A DNA stretch of 13,264 bases, taken from NCBI GenBank assembly GCA_025361385.1, contig JANYAJ010000109.1, positions 1 to 13,264 on the forward strand, written 5' to 3'. The first letter of the stretch is position 1, and each line of letters begins with the position of its first letter. The notes beneath the pieces are model-generated. The model was not told the origin of the DNA, ran no database searches, and saw only the letters and a list, made by a program, of their open reading frames with translations. Both the position numbers and the translations under genes were made by a program. Of this stretch, positions 1-7,782 are shown in pieces. The DNA is from Nitrospira sp. GTDB lineage: Bacteria > Nitrospirota > Nitrospiria > Nitrospirales > Nitrospiraceae.

Positions 1-884
1 GCGAGCAACGAGGCGGTTCCCGTTAAGGTCGCCGTGACACCCTGAAGCTCCGGCTCTCCTCCGTTTACAAGATCGATGCGGACTCGAATCCGTTCGCCTC
101 CCTCAAAGACTAAATTACTGTTCTCGTCCAGCACGGTGGCCTTAAACGAGAGTGCCGAAGGAATGCCTTTGGTCGGGGTCGGTAGCGTCGCTGTTGGTGG
201 CGTTAGTCTGGTTGGTGAGGCGGCCACTGTGGCGGGCGCCTGGCCACTAGTCCCGGCCAATTGGGTCCTGGCTGCCCGAATGAACTGCGTCGCCAGGGCG
301 ACCCCGGCGTCATGCACGAATTCTCCCATGTTGCCGTAGTCGCAACGGCGTTGGGTTGGTTCCAGAATGAGGCGTTGGTTGTGCGTGATCGAAACGGTCT
401 GCTGGCTCAACTCTTTTCCCGCAGCATTTTTAAAGGTCAAGAGTGTTTCGAGGACCATGTCGGCCGGCACACGGTCGTAAAGACTGTCCGCCCAGAGCTT
501 CAGGCCTGAGCGTTGGAGTGTGACCAGGATTTCGGTGTCGGGTGGAGTCGGCGCGGCCACTCCCCCGGTGATGGTGACGGCCGTAAAGTTTTGGGCCGCT
601 GCGTCGATTAAGATGGATTCCGTTTCCTCTCCCACGTTGAGCTCATGTGGGCTGTTGCACCCATCCGCATACTGCATCTTGAGGTTGGTGAGGGAGGGAT
701 CGAAGGTCAGCTTGACAGAGTTTGCCAGACGCGGCCCCATGTCCGGTAACGGGGTTCGACGAAACCCTGCCGTCAGTTTCTCACATCCCCATAGTCCACC
801 CACGGTCATGAGGAGACACAAGAGAATGGCCCATTGCCGCGTGGGTCGTCGAGATGGAGCCGAAGGGTATTGTCCGATGACCAT
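1..884 (-). CDS. Putative lipoprotein of unknown function (3' end outside window)
   Basis: The minus-strand frame is open from an ATG at 884-882 to the window edge, giving 294 codons with no stop. The N-terminus has a basic stretch (SRRPTRQ, about residues 11-17), a hydrophobic core (AILLCLLMTVGGL) and a lipobox-like LWGC with Cys34, so the product is probably a lipoprotein. The mature part is soluble-looking. A segment around residues 223-246 is rich in Pro, Thr and Ala and looks like a flexible linker. After it the chain resumes with beta-type sequence (SFKATVLDENSNLVFEGGERIRVRI), which resembles an Ig-like or CARDB-like beta-sandwich start; this is only an impression. No good Shine-Dalgarno sequence precedes the ATG. 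The start was chosen because it gives a full signal peptide. It is divergent from the carbamoyltransferase gene. I do not recognise the family. Confidence 0.75.
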   Translation of the reverse strand, partial: MVIGQYPSAPSRRPTRQWAILLCLLMTVGGLWGCEKLTAGFRRTPLPDMGPRLANSVKLTFDPSLTNLKMQYADGCNSPHELNVGEETESILIDAAAQNFTAVTITGGVAAPTPPDTEILVTLQRSGLKLWADSLYDRVPADMVLETLLTFKNAAGKELSQQTVSITHNQRLILEPTQRRCDYGNMGEFVHDAGVALATQFIRAARTQLAGTSGQAPATVAASPTRLTPPTATLPTPTKGIPSALSFKATVLDENSNLVFEGGERIRVRIDLVNGGEPELQGVTATLTGTASLL

Positions 885-984
885 GGCTTGGAGCGGATGT
901 CTGCTGTGACGGATGTGGTTGCTGGAATTCAAGACCTGCACCGTACCGAAATGTCAGGCTGAATGCAACAGGGCGCATGTGGTC

Positions 985-1013
985 TTGCGAGGCTGTGACC
1001 GCTCGGTTATTCT
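985..1013 (+). promoter_or_regulatory. Possible sigma70-type promoter for the carbamoyltransferase gene
   Basis: TTGCGA (985-990, 4/6 to TTGACA) and TATTCT (1008-1013, 4/6 to TATAAT) are separated by exactly 17 nt and lie about 33 nt before the ATG at 1046. Only the motif match supports it. The downstream leader holds an AGGGGAAGGG ribosome binding site (1026-1035). A GCCCT/AGGGC inverted pair (1014-1018 with 1032-1036) could fold over that site. Confidence 0.35.
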
Positions 1014-1045
1014 GCCCTCCTGAATAGGGGAAGGGCGATGCATCA

Positions 1046-2773
1046 ATGCTGATACTTGGGCTCTCGAACATGCGGGATGCTGCCGCGGCGCTGGTCGAGA
1101 ATGGCCGAATCATTGCCGCGGCAGAAGAAGAACGGTTCGTTCGGGTGAAACATGTCACAGCGCTGCCGGTACAGGCCATTCGCTATTGTCTCCGTACGGC
1201 TGGTGTGCGGTTGTGCGATGTCGATGCGGTGGCAGTGCCTTGGAAGTATTGGCAAGTCGGTCGGCGGGGAGCTCTGGCCTTTGGGGCGATGATCCGGTCG
1301 CCGCAACTCTGTTGGGTGAAGGGCAAGCGGAGTACAGAACGGCTGACTCAGGAGTGGAAGGAGCTCTTCTTCCTTCGTCGCTACCTCACTCGGTTGATTG
1401 ACGGAACTGCCTGCCCCGAACCAGTCTTTCTGGACCATCATCTCTGTCATGCTGCCAGCTCAGTTCTTGTTTCCCCGTTTGACTGTGCGGCCGTGCTCAT
1501 CGTGGATGGGGCGTCGGAAGCCCATACCACCATGCTGGCGCGGGCCGACGGCCCAGATATTCAGGTGTTACAACGGGTACCCCTTCCCCATTCGGCCGGA
1601 CAGTTCTACGCGGCTATGACTGCGTATCTGGGATTCAAGCCGGATCACGATGAATACATTGTGATGGGCTTGGCGGCGTACGGCGAGCCACGATTCGCAG
1701 CGGTTCTCCGGGAACAGGTGCTCCGTCTTCTCCCCGATGGCGGGTTTGAGTTGAATACAAAGATCTTTGATTTTCACCTGGCCCGGCAGCGGATGTTTTC
1801 TCCCGCCATCCTTCGACTGTTGGGACCCAATCGGAAGCCAGAGGACGAGGTCACGCAGCGGCATCGAGATGTGGCAGCCAGTGCTCAGATGGTTCTGGAA
1901 GAGACGGTGCTCCATCTTGCCCGCCATCTGCAGCGCATGACCGGTCTCGATCGGCTCTGCCTCGCCGGAGGCGTGGCCTATAATTGTGTCGCCAACAGTC
2001 GCTTGTGGCGGGAGGCTGGATTCCGCGAGATCTATATTCCTTCGGCGGCGGGGGATTCCGGGGCGGCCATGGGAGCGGCTCTGTGGCTGACCCACCGGCG
2101 CGGAGCGTTGACCGAGCGCATGGTCATGCGATCTGCTTCCTGGGGACCGGAGTTCACCGAGCAGGAGTGCCAGGTTGCACTTGAGAGGGTCGGGTTGCCA
2201 GCCGAACGTCTTCCTGACGATCAACTCTGCGAGAAGGTGGCGGGTGAGCTGGCGAATGGCCGGTTGGTCTGGTGGTTCCAAGGTCGGATGGAATGGGGGC
2301 CGCGCGGGTTGGGCAATCGCAGTCTGCTGGCCGATCCTCGCCGCGAGGATATGCGAGAGTTGATCAATGCCAAGGTGAAGCTCCGGGAGCCCTTTCGACC
2401 CTTTGCTCCGTCTGTCCTTGAGGAGAAGGCCTCGGAGTATTTCGATCTGCCGTCGCCCTCGCCCTTCATGTTGTTAACGGTTCCGGTCCTCCCATCGGCG
2501 AAAGGCTTAATCCCTGCCGTCGTCCATGTGGATGGTTCGGCGCGGGTTCAAACGGTGGATGCGACGTCCAATCCTCGCTATCGGTTGCTCCTGGAAGCGT
2601 TTGGTCGTCGGACTGGAATCCCCATACTCCTGAATACCTCGTTCAACGTCAATGAACCCATCGTCTGCACTCCGGAGGAGGCAGTCGATTGCTTCCTCCG
2701 CACGGACGTGGAGTGGCTGGTGTTAGGCAATCTATTGATCGGCCGTCCCACAGCCGTGAAGGGTAAAGCGTGA
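1046..2773 (+). CDS. NodU/TobZ-family carbamoyltransferase
   Basis: A 575-residue protein, the usual size for the family, which transfers a carbamoyl group from carbamoyl phosphate through a carbamoyl-adenylate to a hydroxyl of a sugar or antibiotic. The N-terminal ASKHA-type domain opens with ILGLSN (3-8) and AAAEEERF (24-31). The metal-binding histidine motif is DHHLCHA (130-136), followed by VDG (153-155) and MGLAAYGEP (207-215). A second conserved block has LAGGVAYNCVANSRL (306-320) and AAGDSGAAMGAAL (334-346). The C-terminal carbamoyltransferase domain shows EWGPRGLGNRSLLADPR (416-432), EPFRPFAP (448-455) and LLNTSFNVNEPIVCTP (528-543). The residue before the early conserved Asp, often His in relatives, is Arg10 here. 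ATG 1046 has an AGGGGAAGGG site about 10 nt upstream. The stop overlaps the next start, so the two genes are probably co-translated. The acceptor is unknown; a cell-surface glycan is my inference. Confidence 0.92.
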   Translation: MLILGLSNMRDAAAALVENGRIIAAAEEERFVRVKHVTALPVQAIRYCLRTAGVRLCDVDAVAVPWKYWQVGRRGALAFGAMIRSPQLCWVKGKRSTERLTQEWKELFFLRRYLTRLIDGTACPEPVFLDHHLCHAASSVLVSPFDCAAVLIVDGASEAHTTMLARADGPDIQVLQRVPLPHSAGQFYAAMTAYLGFKPDHDEYIVMGLAAYGEPRFAAVLREQVLRLLPDGGFELNTKIFDFHLARQRMFSPAILRLLGPNRKPEDEVTQRHRDVAASAQMVLEETVLHLARHLQRMTGLDRLCLAGGVAYNCVANSRLWREAGFREIYIPSAAGDSGAAMGAALWLTHRRGALTERMVMRSASWGPEFTEQECQVALERVGLPAERLPDDQLCEKVAGELANGRLVWWFQGRMEWGPRGLGNRSLLADPRREDMRELINAKVKLREPFRPFAPSVLEEKASEYFDLPSPSPFMLLTVPVLPSAKGLIPAVVHVDGSARVQTVDATSNPRYRLLLEAFGRRTGIPILLNTSFNVNEPIVCTPEEAVDCFLRTDVEWLVLGNLLIGRPTAVKGKA

Positions 2774-2784
2774 AGGGTGAAGCG
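2757..2784 (+). repeat. Four-unit heptamer repeat at the carbamoyltransferase/membrane-protein junction
   Basis: Four 7-nt units run in tandem: TGAAGGG, TAAAGCG, TGAAGGG, TGAAGCG. The first and third units are identical, and the second and fourth differ at one base. Put another way, GTGAAGGGTAAAGC (2756-2769) is followed directly by GTGAAGGGTGAAGC. The third unit supplies the TGA stop of the upstream gene, and the GTG start of the downstream gene lies on the unit boundary. Compare the tracts at 11150-11177 and 12443-12470. Confidence 0.7.
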
Positions 2785-4287
2785 AAGGGGGACAGCTTAT
2801 TCACAGCCTTCGATGCCTTCCTCCTGCTCATCATTCTGAATTTTACGCTGCAGCCTCTGACAGAGCCTGATTTCGGATGGCATCTGAGAACGGGCCTCGA
2901 TCTCTTGTGGCATGGTGGAGCACTGCCGGCATTGGACCCCTACTCCCATACTATGCCCGATTGGCCCTGGGTTGAACATGCCTGGCTGACCGATATGATC
3001 GTCGGGGCCTTCTATCAGATGTTCGGCGCCTTGGGGGTGATTCTCTTCTTTGGCGCGGTGACGTCAGGAGCTTGGCTGGTTGCGAGTTGTTCTGTTCCTT
3101 GCAATAGAACTGCTCGGCTGCTCGCCTGTGTCCTGTCTTTGTGGGTGGCCTTGCCATATCTCGGGGCGAGAACCCAAATGGTCACCTTGCTGGGCCTCGC
3201 GGTATTGCTGGTGATTCTTCAGCGAAGTCGAAATGGAGGAACCCGTCTACTATGGCTGATTCCGCCGTTGTTTCTGCTCTGGGCCAATCTGCATGGAGGG
3301 TTTACGGCCGGGCTGTTTCTGCTGGGGCTCGTGGTGGCCTGTTCGGCGGTGGTGCAGGGGATATTGTTGTGGGCGCCAGGGTTGGTCTCTTGCCTCGATG
3401 AAGCGCCTCTCGGTTGGCCTGCGATCGGGCGGCTACTAGCGGCGGCTGGGATTGCGGCCTTGGTGACCTTGGTAAACCCCTATGGATGGAGATTGTACGG
3501 AGAGATTATCGATTCTCTGTCGAATCAATTCATGCTCGATAACTTGCAGGAATGGCAGCCACTGTCCTTGATCACAGTGGCTGGCCGCAGCTACGCGTTG
3601 TATCTGGCTGGATTGGGGTTGGCGGTGGTGGCCTGGTATCGGCGTATTGAGCCAGTGCGATGGGCCGTCTGGATGGTGTTCCTGTTTCTTTCGCTGCGTC
3701 ATATGCGAAACATTCCGTTTTTTCTCTTAGTCAGTCTCCCGCTTTGTGCCGAGTTGTTGGCTGAAGGGTTTGGCAAATGTACGGGCTGGCTCTGTTCGGA
3801 CTCCGTTCGTGCCAGGCGATGGGGACTGGCGGGGACGCTGGCCGGAGGGCTCTTCATGGTCTGGTTGGGGCCGGACCATCTTCAGCGGGTGGTGCAGTCC
3901 GGGCTAGAGCCTGCCGAGTATTTCAAGGGCACGTCCTATCCGATTGAGGCCGTGCAGTGGATTCGCGAGCATCGGGATCGGCTGGGGCTGCGGCTCTATA
4001 ACGACTATGCCTATGGAGGGTTTCTGCTCTGGTGGTTGCCGGAAGAGAAAATCTTTATCGATGGGCGTATGCCTGCCTGGCGAAGCGGGGATCGCCTGAT
4101 TTTCCAAGACTACGTGGCTCTAAGCCTGACCGACCCTCCGAGGCTTTCTGTCCTGAGCACCTACTCGGTCGATTGGGCGATCGTGAGGAAGAAGAGTCTG
4201 TTGGACGAGGCCCTTGCAGGCGAGCCGACATGGCTACGGGAATATCAAGATGGGAAAGTCTCGATTTATGTGCGGATGTTCAAGTGA
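2770..4287 (+). CDS. Polytopic membrane protein, probable GT-C-type glycosyltransferase
   Basis: A 505-residue protein with about nine to eleven hydrophobic segments up to roughly residue 370, then a soluble C-terminal part. The N-terminal half has the layout of GT-C enzymes: a first membrane helix (about 15-30) followed by an outer loop with EPDFGWHLRTG (32-42) and ALDPYSHT (54-61), where Asp34 is a candidate catalytic acid. Further motifs are LWANLHGGF (170-178), NPYGWRLYGE (236-245) and LRHMRNIPFF (309-318). The C-terminal stretch YNDYAYGGFLLWWLP (410-424) with IDGRMPAWRSGD (430-441) is expected outside the membrane. Such enzymes transfer sugars from polyprenyl-phosphate donors, but neither donor nor acceptor can be read here. 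The GTG start overlaps the upstream TGA (GTGA), implying translational coupling with the carbamoyltransferase. A later ATG is unlikely because the first membrane helix would be lost. Confidence 0.72.
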   Translation: MKGEAKGDSLFTAFDAFLLLIILNFTLQPLTEPDFGWHLRTGLDLLWHGGALPALDPYSHTMPDWPWVEHAWLTDMIVGAFYQMFGALGVILFFGAVTSGAWLVASCSVPCNRTARLLACVLSLWVALPYLGARTQMVTLLGLAVLLVILQRSRNGGTRLLWLIPPLFLLWANLHGGFTAGLFLLGLVVACSAVVQGILLWAPGLVSCLDEAPLGWPAIGRLLAAAGIAALVTLVNPYGWRLYGEIIDSLSNQFMLDNLQEWQPLSLITVAGRSYALYLAGLGLAVVAWYRRIEPVRWAVWMVFLFLSLRHMRNIPFFLLVSLPLCAELLAEGFGKCTGWLCSDSVRARRWGLAGTLAGGLFMVWLGPDHLQRVVQSGLEPAEYFKGTSYPIEAVQWIREHRDRLGLRLYNDYAYGGFLLWWLPEEKIFIDGRMPAWRSGDRLIFQDYVALSLTDPPRLSVLSTYSVDWAIVRKKSLLDEALAGEPTWLREYQDGKVSIYVRMFK

Positions 4288-4308
4288 TGTGAGGGAAAGC
4301 CATTCTTC

Positions 4309-5118
4309 TTATTGAGGAGGGAGTTCGAGGTGGCCGACTGTGGCGGGATGGAAATTCTGCGCCTGAGAGGAATAGGAGCCCTTGGCCCAATTCCGTCTGA
4401 TTACAGCCAATTCGCGTAGCATGGCGAGGCCATCTCTGAGGACGCGGACTTTCGAGCCTGGCTGATCGGACCAATTCACCGGAACTTCTGCGATGCGGTA
4501 TCCGCGTTGTTGCGCCACGTAGAGCAGTTCGAGATCGAAACCATAGCCATCGATGGAGGAGACACCAAAGAGGTCGATGGCCACCGGTCGACGGAACAGC
4601 TTGAATCCACATTGCGTATCGGTGATCTCCTTGAGGCCGCATTGTCGTACGATGAAATTGAACAGGTTGCCAAAAAGAGTTCGAGCGAAGCGGGCCTGGA
4701 CTGCATAGTCTGGTAATCGGGAAGCCAGTGCGCGTGATCCGATAGCCAGGTCGGCACCGCTCGCCAGGGCCTGTTCGAGCCGGGCGAGTTCCTGAATTGG
4801 CGTGGCCCCATCGGCATCGGCAAACAGTTGGAGCTGTCCGGTCGCGGCCTGCATCCCTCGTCGTACAGCGGCGCCTTTTCCTTGTCGTTGTGGGGCCCGG
4901 ATTAACTGAATGTATGGGAGGGAAGAGGCCGCGGTCTCAACCAGGGAGGCGGTGGTATCGGTACTGCCGTCGTCAACCACGAGGACTTCGTAGGGCCTTC
5001 CTCGATCTTGCATGTACGAGGTGATGCTTCGAAGATAGGGAAGGATGCGAGCCGCTTCGTTATGGGCTGGAATAATGATCGACCACTCGATGGAGCCGGA
5101 GTTGTTTCGACATGACAC
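4309..5118 (-). CDS. Family-2 glycosyltransferase, dolichyl/polyprenyl-phosphate sugar synthase type
   Basis: A 269-residue protein from a GTG start, close to the usual size of bacterial relatives of ALG5 and dolichyl-phosphate mannose synthase. These enzymes move a sugar from a nucleotide donor to a polyprenyl phosphate on the cytoplasmic face. Visible motifs are WSIIIPAHNEAARI (12-25), VLVVDDGSTDTT (45-56), QGKGAAVRRGM (79-89), the metal-binding FADADGATP (99-107), AIGSRA (125-130), DTQCGFKLFRR (167-177) and GYGFDLELLY (191-200). No clear membrane helix is present. The reading frame stays open upstream to about 5673, but that stretch does not look like protein and overlaps the divergent lipoprotein gene. 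GTG 5118-5116 starts just before the domain and has AAGG about 9 nt upstream, so I prefer it. The gene converges on the GT-C gene with a 21-nt gap. Providing that enzyme with a lipid-linked sugar is a plausible role. Confidence 0.88.
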   Translation of the reverse strand: MSCRNNSGSIEWSIIIPAHNEAARILPYLRSITSYMQDRGRPYEVLVVDDGSTDTTASLVETAASSLPYIQLIRAPQRQGKGAAVRRGMQAATGQLQLFADADGATPIQELARLEQALASGADLAIGSRALASRLPDYAVQARFARTLFGNLFNFIVRQCGLKEITDTQCGFKLFRRPVAIDLFGVSSIDGYGFDLELLYVAQQRGYRIAEVPVNWSDQPGSKVRVLRDGLAMLRELAVIRRNWAKGSYSSQAQNFHPATVGHLELPPQ

Positions 5119-5310
5119 AGGAACCAGCCTTGTTGGGATGAGCTGCGGCGTCCCCGGACGAGAGGCAGAGGAAATGAAGAAATACGGTAGCCGAGCCACG
5201 GGCAGGATTGCAAGTGGATGGCCTGGACTTGACAGATCTGTTGCTGGGGAGCGAACGTATACAAGTAGAGTGAATCGACCGGCGAGCCTCTCACGGCCAG
5301 GAGGTGGGTG

Positions 5311-6090
5311 ATGCGCAAGTTCCTTACACCATTCAGTCTCATTGTGAGTGCCGTGTTCGTCGTGTCCTGTGCGTCCGCCGTTCCACCGACACGGATCGGG
5401 GACTATGTATCGGCAGAGCGCCCGGCTGGCGCCAATGCTCTTGCAAAGATCGACCAGCGACCGTTGCAGGCAGGGCTGGTCGTTGTGTCGGATACTGCAG
5501 ATCCTGGTGCGGCTCCGAATCTGCCGGAAGAAGCGCTGACTCGCCTGACAGAGAGCCTGCAGCAAGACCTCGGCCATGCGATTCCTGTGGTCATTAAAGA
5601 GATTATTCCAGGCAACCATATCAAGCCACAATCTCATGGCGATTGGGCCCAGTTCGCAGAGCTGGGCCGGCAACGTGGACTCGACTATCTGGCAGTTGTG
5701 GTGGTGTCGAGTACCGAGCAGGAATATCCCGTCACGCTATTCCTTGGGTGGACGACCCATGCGCAGCCTGGATATCGCCGAGATAACTGGTCGTTATTGG
5801 AGTTCGTCCTGCTGGACTTGAAGCACAACCAGACGCTGATGCAGGCCGAAGGCCGAGGCTGGGCCACGCTGGACCGTCCGAGCGCACCGGGGATCGATCA
5901 ATGGTATCCGGCCATCTATCTACGCCCTCAGGATCAACGGCGTATCTGGCCTCCGACATACGAGGGCGCTCCCAATACCCTCCGTGTCGTGTCCTTCGAG
6001 CAGGCTGCGAAGCGGCTGGTGTTGAGGCTCCAGAACTCGTGGCTCGGGGTGCTGGAGTCCGAGTCAGCGGCTCGGAGAGCCAGTTCGTAG
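5311..6090 (+). CDS. Lipoprotein of unknown function
   Basis: A 259-residue protein from ATG 5311, with GGAGGT (5300-5305) at good distance. A GTG three bases earlier is in frame but too close to that site. The N-terminus MRKFLTPFSLIVSAVFVVSC is a lipoprotein signal with lipobox VVSC and Cys20. The mature protein begins with a polar linker, then GLVVVSD, an amphipathic stretch (LPEEALTRLTESLQQDLG) and VVIKEIIPGNHI. A strand of hydrophobic residues follows (GLDYLAVVVVSS), and then a segment rich in Trp and Tyr (IDQWYPAIYLRPQDQRRIWPP). The alternation suggests a mixed alpha/beta periplasmic domain. The layout faintly recalls the lipoproteins found with rhombosortase systems, but I cannot show this. 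It is divergent from the glycosyltransferase and a strong hairpin follows it, so it may be a single-gene unit. I do not recognise its function. Confidence 0.85.
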   Translation: MRKFLTPFSLIVSAVFVVSCASAVPPTRIGDYVSAERPAGANALAKIDQRPLQAGLVVVSDTADPGAAPNLPEEALTRLTESLQQDLGHAIPVVIKEIIPGNHIKPQSHGDWAQFAELGRQRGLDYLAVVVVSSTEQEYPVTLFLGWTTHAQPGYRRDNWSLLEFVLLDLKHNQTLMQAEGRGWATLDRPSAPGIDQWYPAIYLRPQDQRRIWPPTYEGAPNTLRVVSFEQAAKRLVLRLQNSWLGVLESESAARRASS

Positions 6091-6122
6091 CGCGCGTCGA
6101 TCGTCTTGCGGGTAGTACTCTT

Positions 6123-6162
6123 GTCCCCTTCGGGCTCTGTTTCAGGAGAGTCCGAAGGGGAC
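6123..6162 (+). terminator. Strong hairpin after the lipoprotein gene, likely terminator
   Basis: GTCCCCTTCGGGCTCT (6123-6138) pairs with AGAGTCCGAAGGGGAC (6147-6162): 16 pairs, one of them a G-U, around an 8-nt loop. It lies 32 nt after the lipoprotein stop and before the htrA promoter. Only a weak T-rich stretch follows (TATTAGTCTTTG), so it may slow or end transcription without a classical U-tract. Confidence 0.6.
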
Positions 6163-6171
6163 TATTAGTCT

Positions 6172-6201
6172 TTGAAGCCCTCGGAACGGATAGTGTACAA
6201 T
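6172..6201 (+). promoter_or_regulatory. Probable sigma70-type promoter for the HtrA-type protease
   Basis: TTGAAG (6172-6177, 4/6) and TACAAT (6196-6201, 5/6 to TATAAT) are 18 nt apart and begin just after the hairpin at 6123-6162. The ATG at 6255 is about 53 nt downstream. The call rests on motif match and position. Confidence 0.5.
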
Positions 6202-6254
6202 GCACCGTTCAGTTGATGCGGTCGCGTCGGTTAACCCTCTGGAGGAACGCTGTT

Positions 6255-7772
6255 ATGGTCACGCGGAGTAAGGGAAGGGATGTTCTGGGTCTTGTCGCAG
6301 GTCTTGGTTTGGTTACAAGCACCTTCGCGTTTACTGTCCTGCCGAATGAACCGACAGCCTTTGCCGCCGGGGTTCCAGCCGGGCTGACACAGGGATTTTC
6401 AGAGATCGTCAAGAAGGTGACCCCGGCAGTGGTGAATATTGCGGTGACTGGGGGAGGAGAAGGCAAGGGGCGAGGTCGGAAATCGCCGTTGCCGCCAGGT
6501 CCATTTGGCGGACCTCCTGGTGAAGAAGCGCCAGAGGGCGAACTTCCAACTCCTCCGCCGATGCCTCCGGGTGGAGGGCATGGACGTCCTGATCAAAGCG
6601 CAGGATCCGGCGTCATTTTTGATTCGAGCGGATTTATAGTCACCAACAATCACGTCGTCGAAGGTGCCACGCAAATTACCGTCACGCTCAGCGATCGACG
6701 TGAATTTACCGCCAAGGTGGTGGGGACTGACCCGAAGACGGACTTGGCTGTGATCAAAATCGATGCGAAGGATCTCCCATCATTAAAGTGGGCTGACTAT
6801 GAGAAGTTGCAGGTCGGCGATATTGTGTTAGCCGTAGGTAGTCCGTTTGGACTGAGTTCCACCGTGACCCTGGGCATTATTAGCGCGTTAGGTCGCGGCA
6901 ATGTCGGTATTGCCGATTACGAAGACTTCATCCAGACCGACGCCGCGATTAATCCGGGCAACTCCGGCGGGGCCTTGGTCAATATGAACGGCGAACTCAT
7001 GGGGATTAATACGGCTATTTTTTCAAGGACCGGCGGATCGGAGGGGATTGGGTTTGCCATTCCCAGCAGTATTGCCCTGGATATCGTCGATAGCCTGCAG
7101 AAGACCGGAAAAGTCGTGCGAGGTTGGATGGGCGTCGCCATTCAAGAAATCACGCCGGCCTTGGCCAAGTCATTCAAGTTGCCTGAGCAGCGCAAAGGGG
7201 TCCTGATCAGCGATGTGAATGAGAACGGCCCGTCCCATGCTGCGGGTATGAAGCGTGGCGATGTGGTGATCGCGTTCAACGGGAAAGAAGTGCAAAACGT
7301 AAGTCAGTTGCGAAACCTCGTCGCACGGACGATGGTCGGCAAGGATGCGCAGGTAAAAGTATTGCGAGATGGCAAGGAGCAGACCATCTCCGTGAAGGTG
7401 GCGGAGCGGCCGACAGATGAAATGTTGGCGAAGAAGGAGCCCACGGCTCCCAAGGAGCCGATCGAAACGGCGAAGCTGCCGGACAATGTCCTGGCCTCTA
7501 TCCGAGTTCAGGCGTTGGATGCAGCCACGATGAGTCAATTGAATATCCCGGCGAAGATGACGGGTGTCGTTGTGACGTCGGTCGAAACCGGCGGCTCTGC
7601 GGAAGCGGCAGGCCTGCAGCGCGGCGACGTGATTCAGGAAGTGAACCACGAAGTGGTGAAGACCCTTGATGACTACCAGAAAGCTTCGAGCAAATTGAAG
7701 AAAGACGAGTTGGCTGTCCTGCTGTTGAGTCGGCAGGGCAATAGCTTGTTTGTCGCAGTCAATCCCAAGTAA
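6255..7772 (+). CDS. HtrA/DegP-type periplasmic serine protease with two PDZ domains
   Basis: A 505-residue protein of normal length for DegP/DegQ enzymes, which degrade or refold damaged proteins in the periplasm. The signal peptide covers about residues 1-37, with likely cleavage near TAFA/AG. The trypsin-like domain carries the full catalytic triad: His133 in VTNNHVVEG, Asp163 in KTDLAVIK and Ser237 in NPGNSGGAL. PDZ1 spans about 290-385 (RGWMGVAIQ, GPSHAAGMKRGDVVIAFNG). PDZ2 spans about 412-505 (GVVVTSVETGGSAEAAGLQRGDVI). Between mature N-terminus and protease domain lies an unusual Pro/Gly-rich stretch at about 66-113, in the place of the LA loop of DegP. ATG 6255 has GGAGGA (6241-6246) 8 nt upstream. 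The frame is open further upstream, but only this start gives a signal peptide. It has its own promoter and a terminator-like hairpin after it. I cannot separate degP, degQ and mucD by eye. Confidence 0.95.
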   Translation: MVTRSKGRDVLGLVAGLGLVTSTFAFTVLPNEPTAFAAGVPAGLTQGFSEIVKKVTPAVVNIAVTGGGEGKGRGRKSPLPPGPFGGPPGEEAPEGELPTPPPMPPGGGHGRPDQSAGSGVIFDSSGFIVTNNHVVEGATQITVTLSDRREFTAKVVGTDPKTDLAVIKIDAKDLPSLKWADYEKLQVGDIVLAVGSPFGLSSTVTLGIISALGRGNVGIADYEDFIQTDAAINPGNSGGALVNMNGELMGINTAIFSRTGGSEGIGFAIPSSIALDIVDSLQKTGKVVRGWMGVAIQEITPALAKSFKLPEQRKGVLISDVNENGPSHAAGMKRGDVVIAFNGKEVQNVSQLRNLVARTMVGKDAQVKVLRDGKEQTISVKVAERPTDEMLAKKEPTAPKEPIETAKLPDNVLASIRVQALDAATMSQLNIPAKMTGVVVTSVETGGSAEAAGLQRGDVIQEVNHEVVKTLDDYQKASSKLKKDELAVLLLSRQGNSLFVAVNPK

Positions 7773-7782
7773 CAGGCCTGAC

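Noticed and set aside
915..970. Minus-strand TTGCAT/TACGGT pair as promoter for the left-edge lipoprotein
   Set aside because: The spacing is 17 nt, but each box matches the consensus at only three of six positions.
1568..2281. Long minus-strand open frame inside the carbamoyltransferase gene
   Set aside because: It is opposite a gene with clear family motifs throughout, and its translation shows no recognisable domain; GC-rich DNA often leaves antisense frames open.
5229..5263. TTGACA and TATACA upstream of the lipoprotein gene as a promoter
   Set aside because: The -35 match is perfect, but the spacing is 23 nt and no good -10 lies at 16-18 nt.
5119..5673. N-terminal extension of the minus-strand glycosyltransferase
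   Set aside because: The translated stretch has no domain character and would overlap the lipoprotein gene, which has its own ribosome site and signal peptide. The GT-A domain starts right after GTG 5118.
6183..6215. GGAAC before htrA as an extracytoplasmic sigma-factor promoter
   Set aside because: A GGAACG is present, but no convincing -10 element of the sigmaE type lies at the required spacing.
5901..6254. Open frame upstream of the HtrA start, which would give a 623-residue protein
   Set aside because: It overlaps the lipoprotein gene in another frame and runs across the hairpin and promoter. ATG 6255 has a good ribosome site and begins a proper signal peptide.
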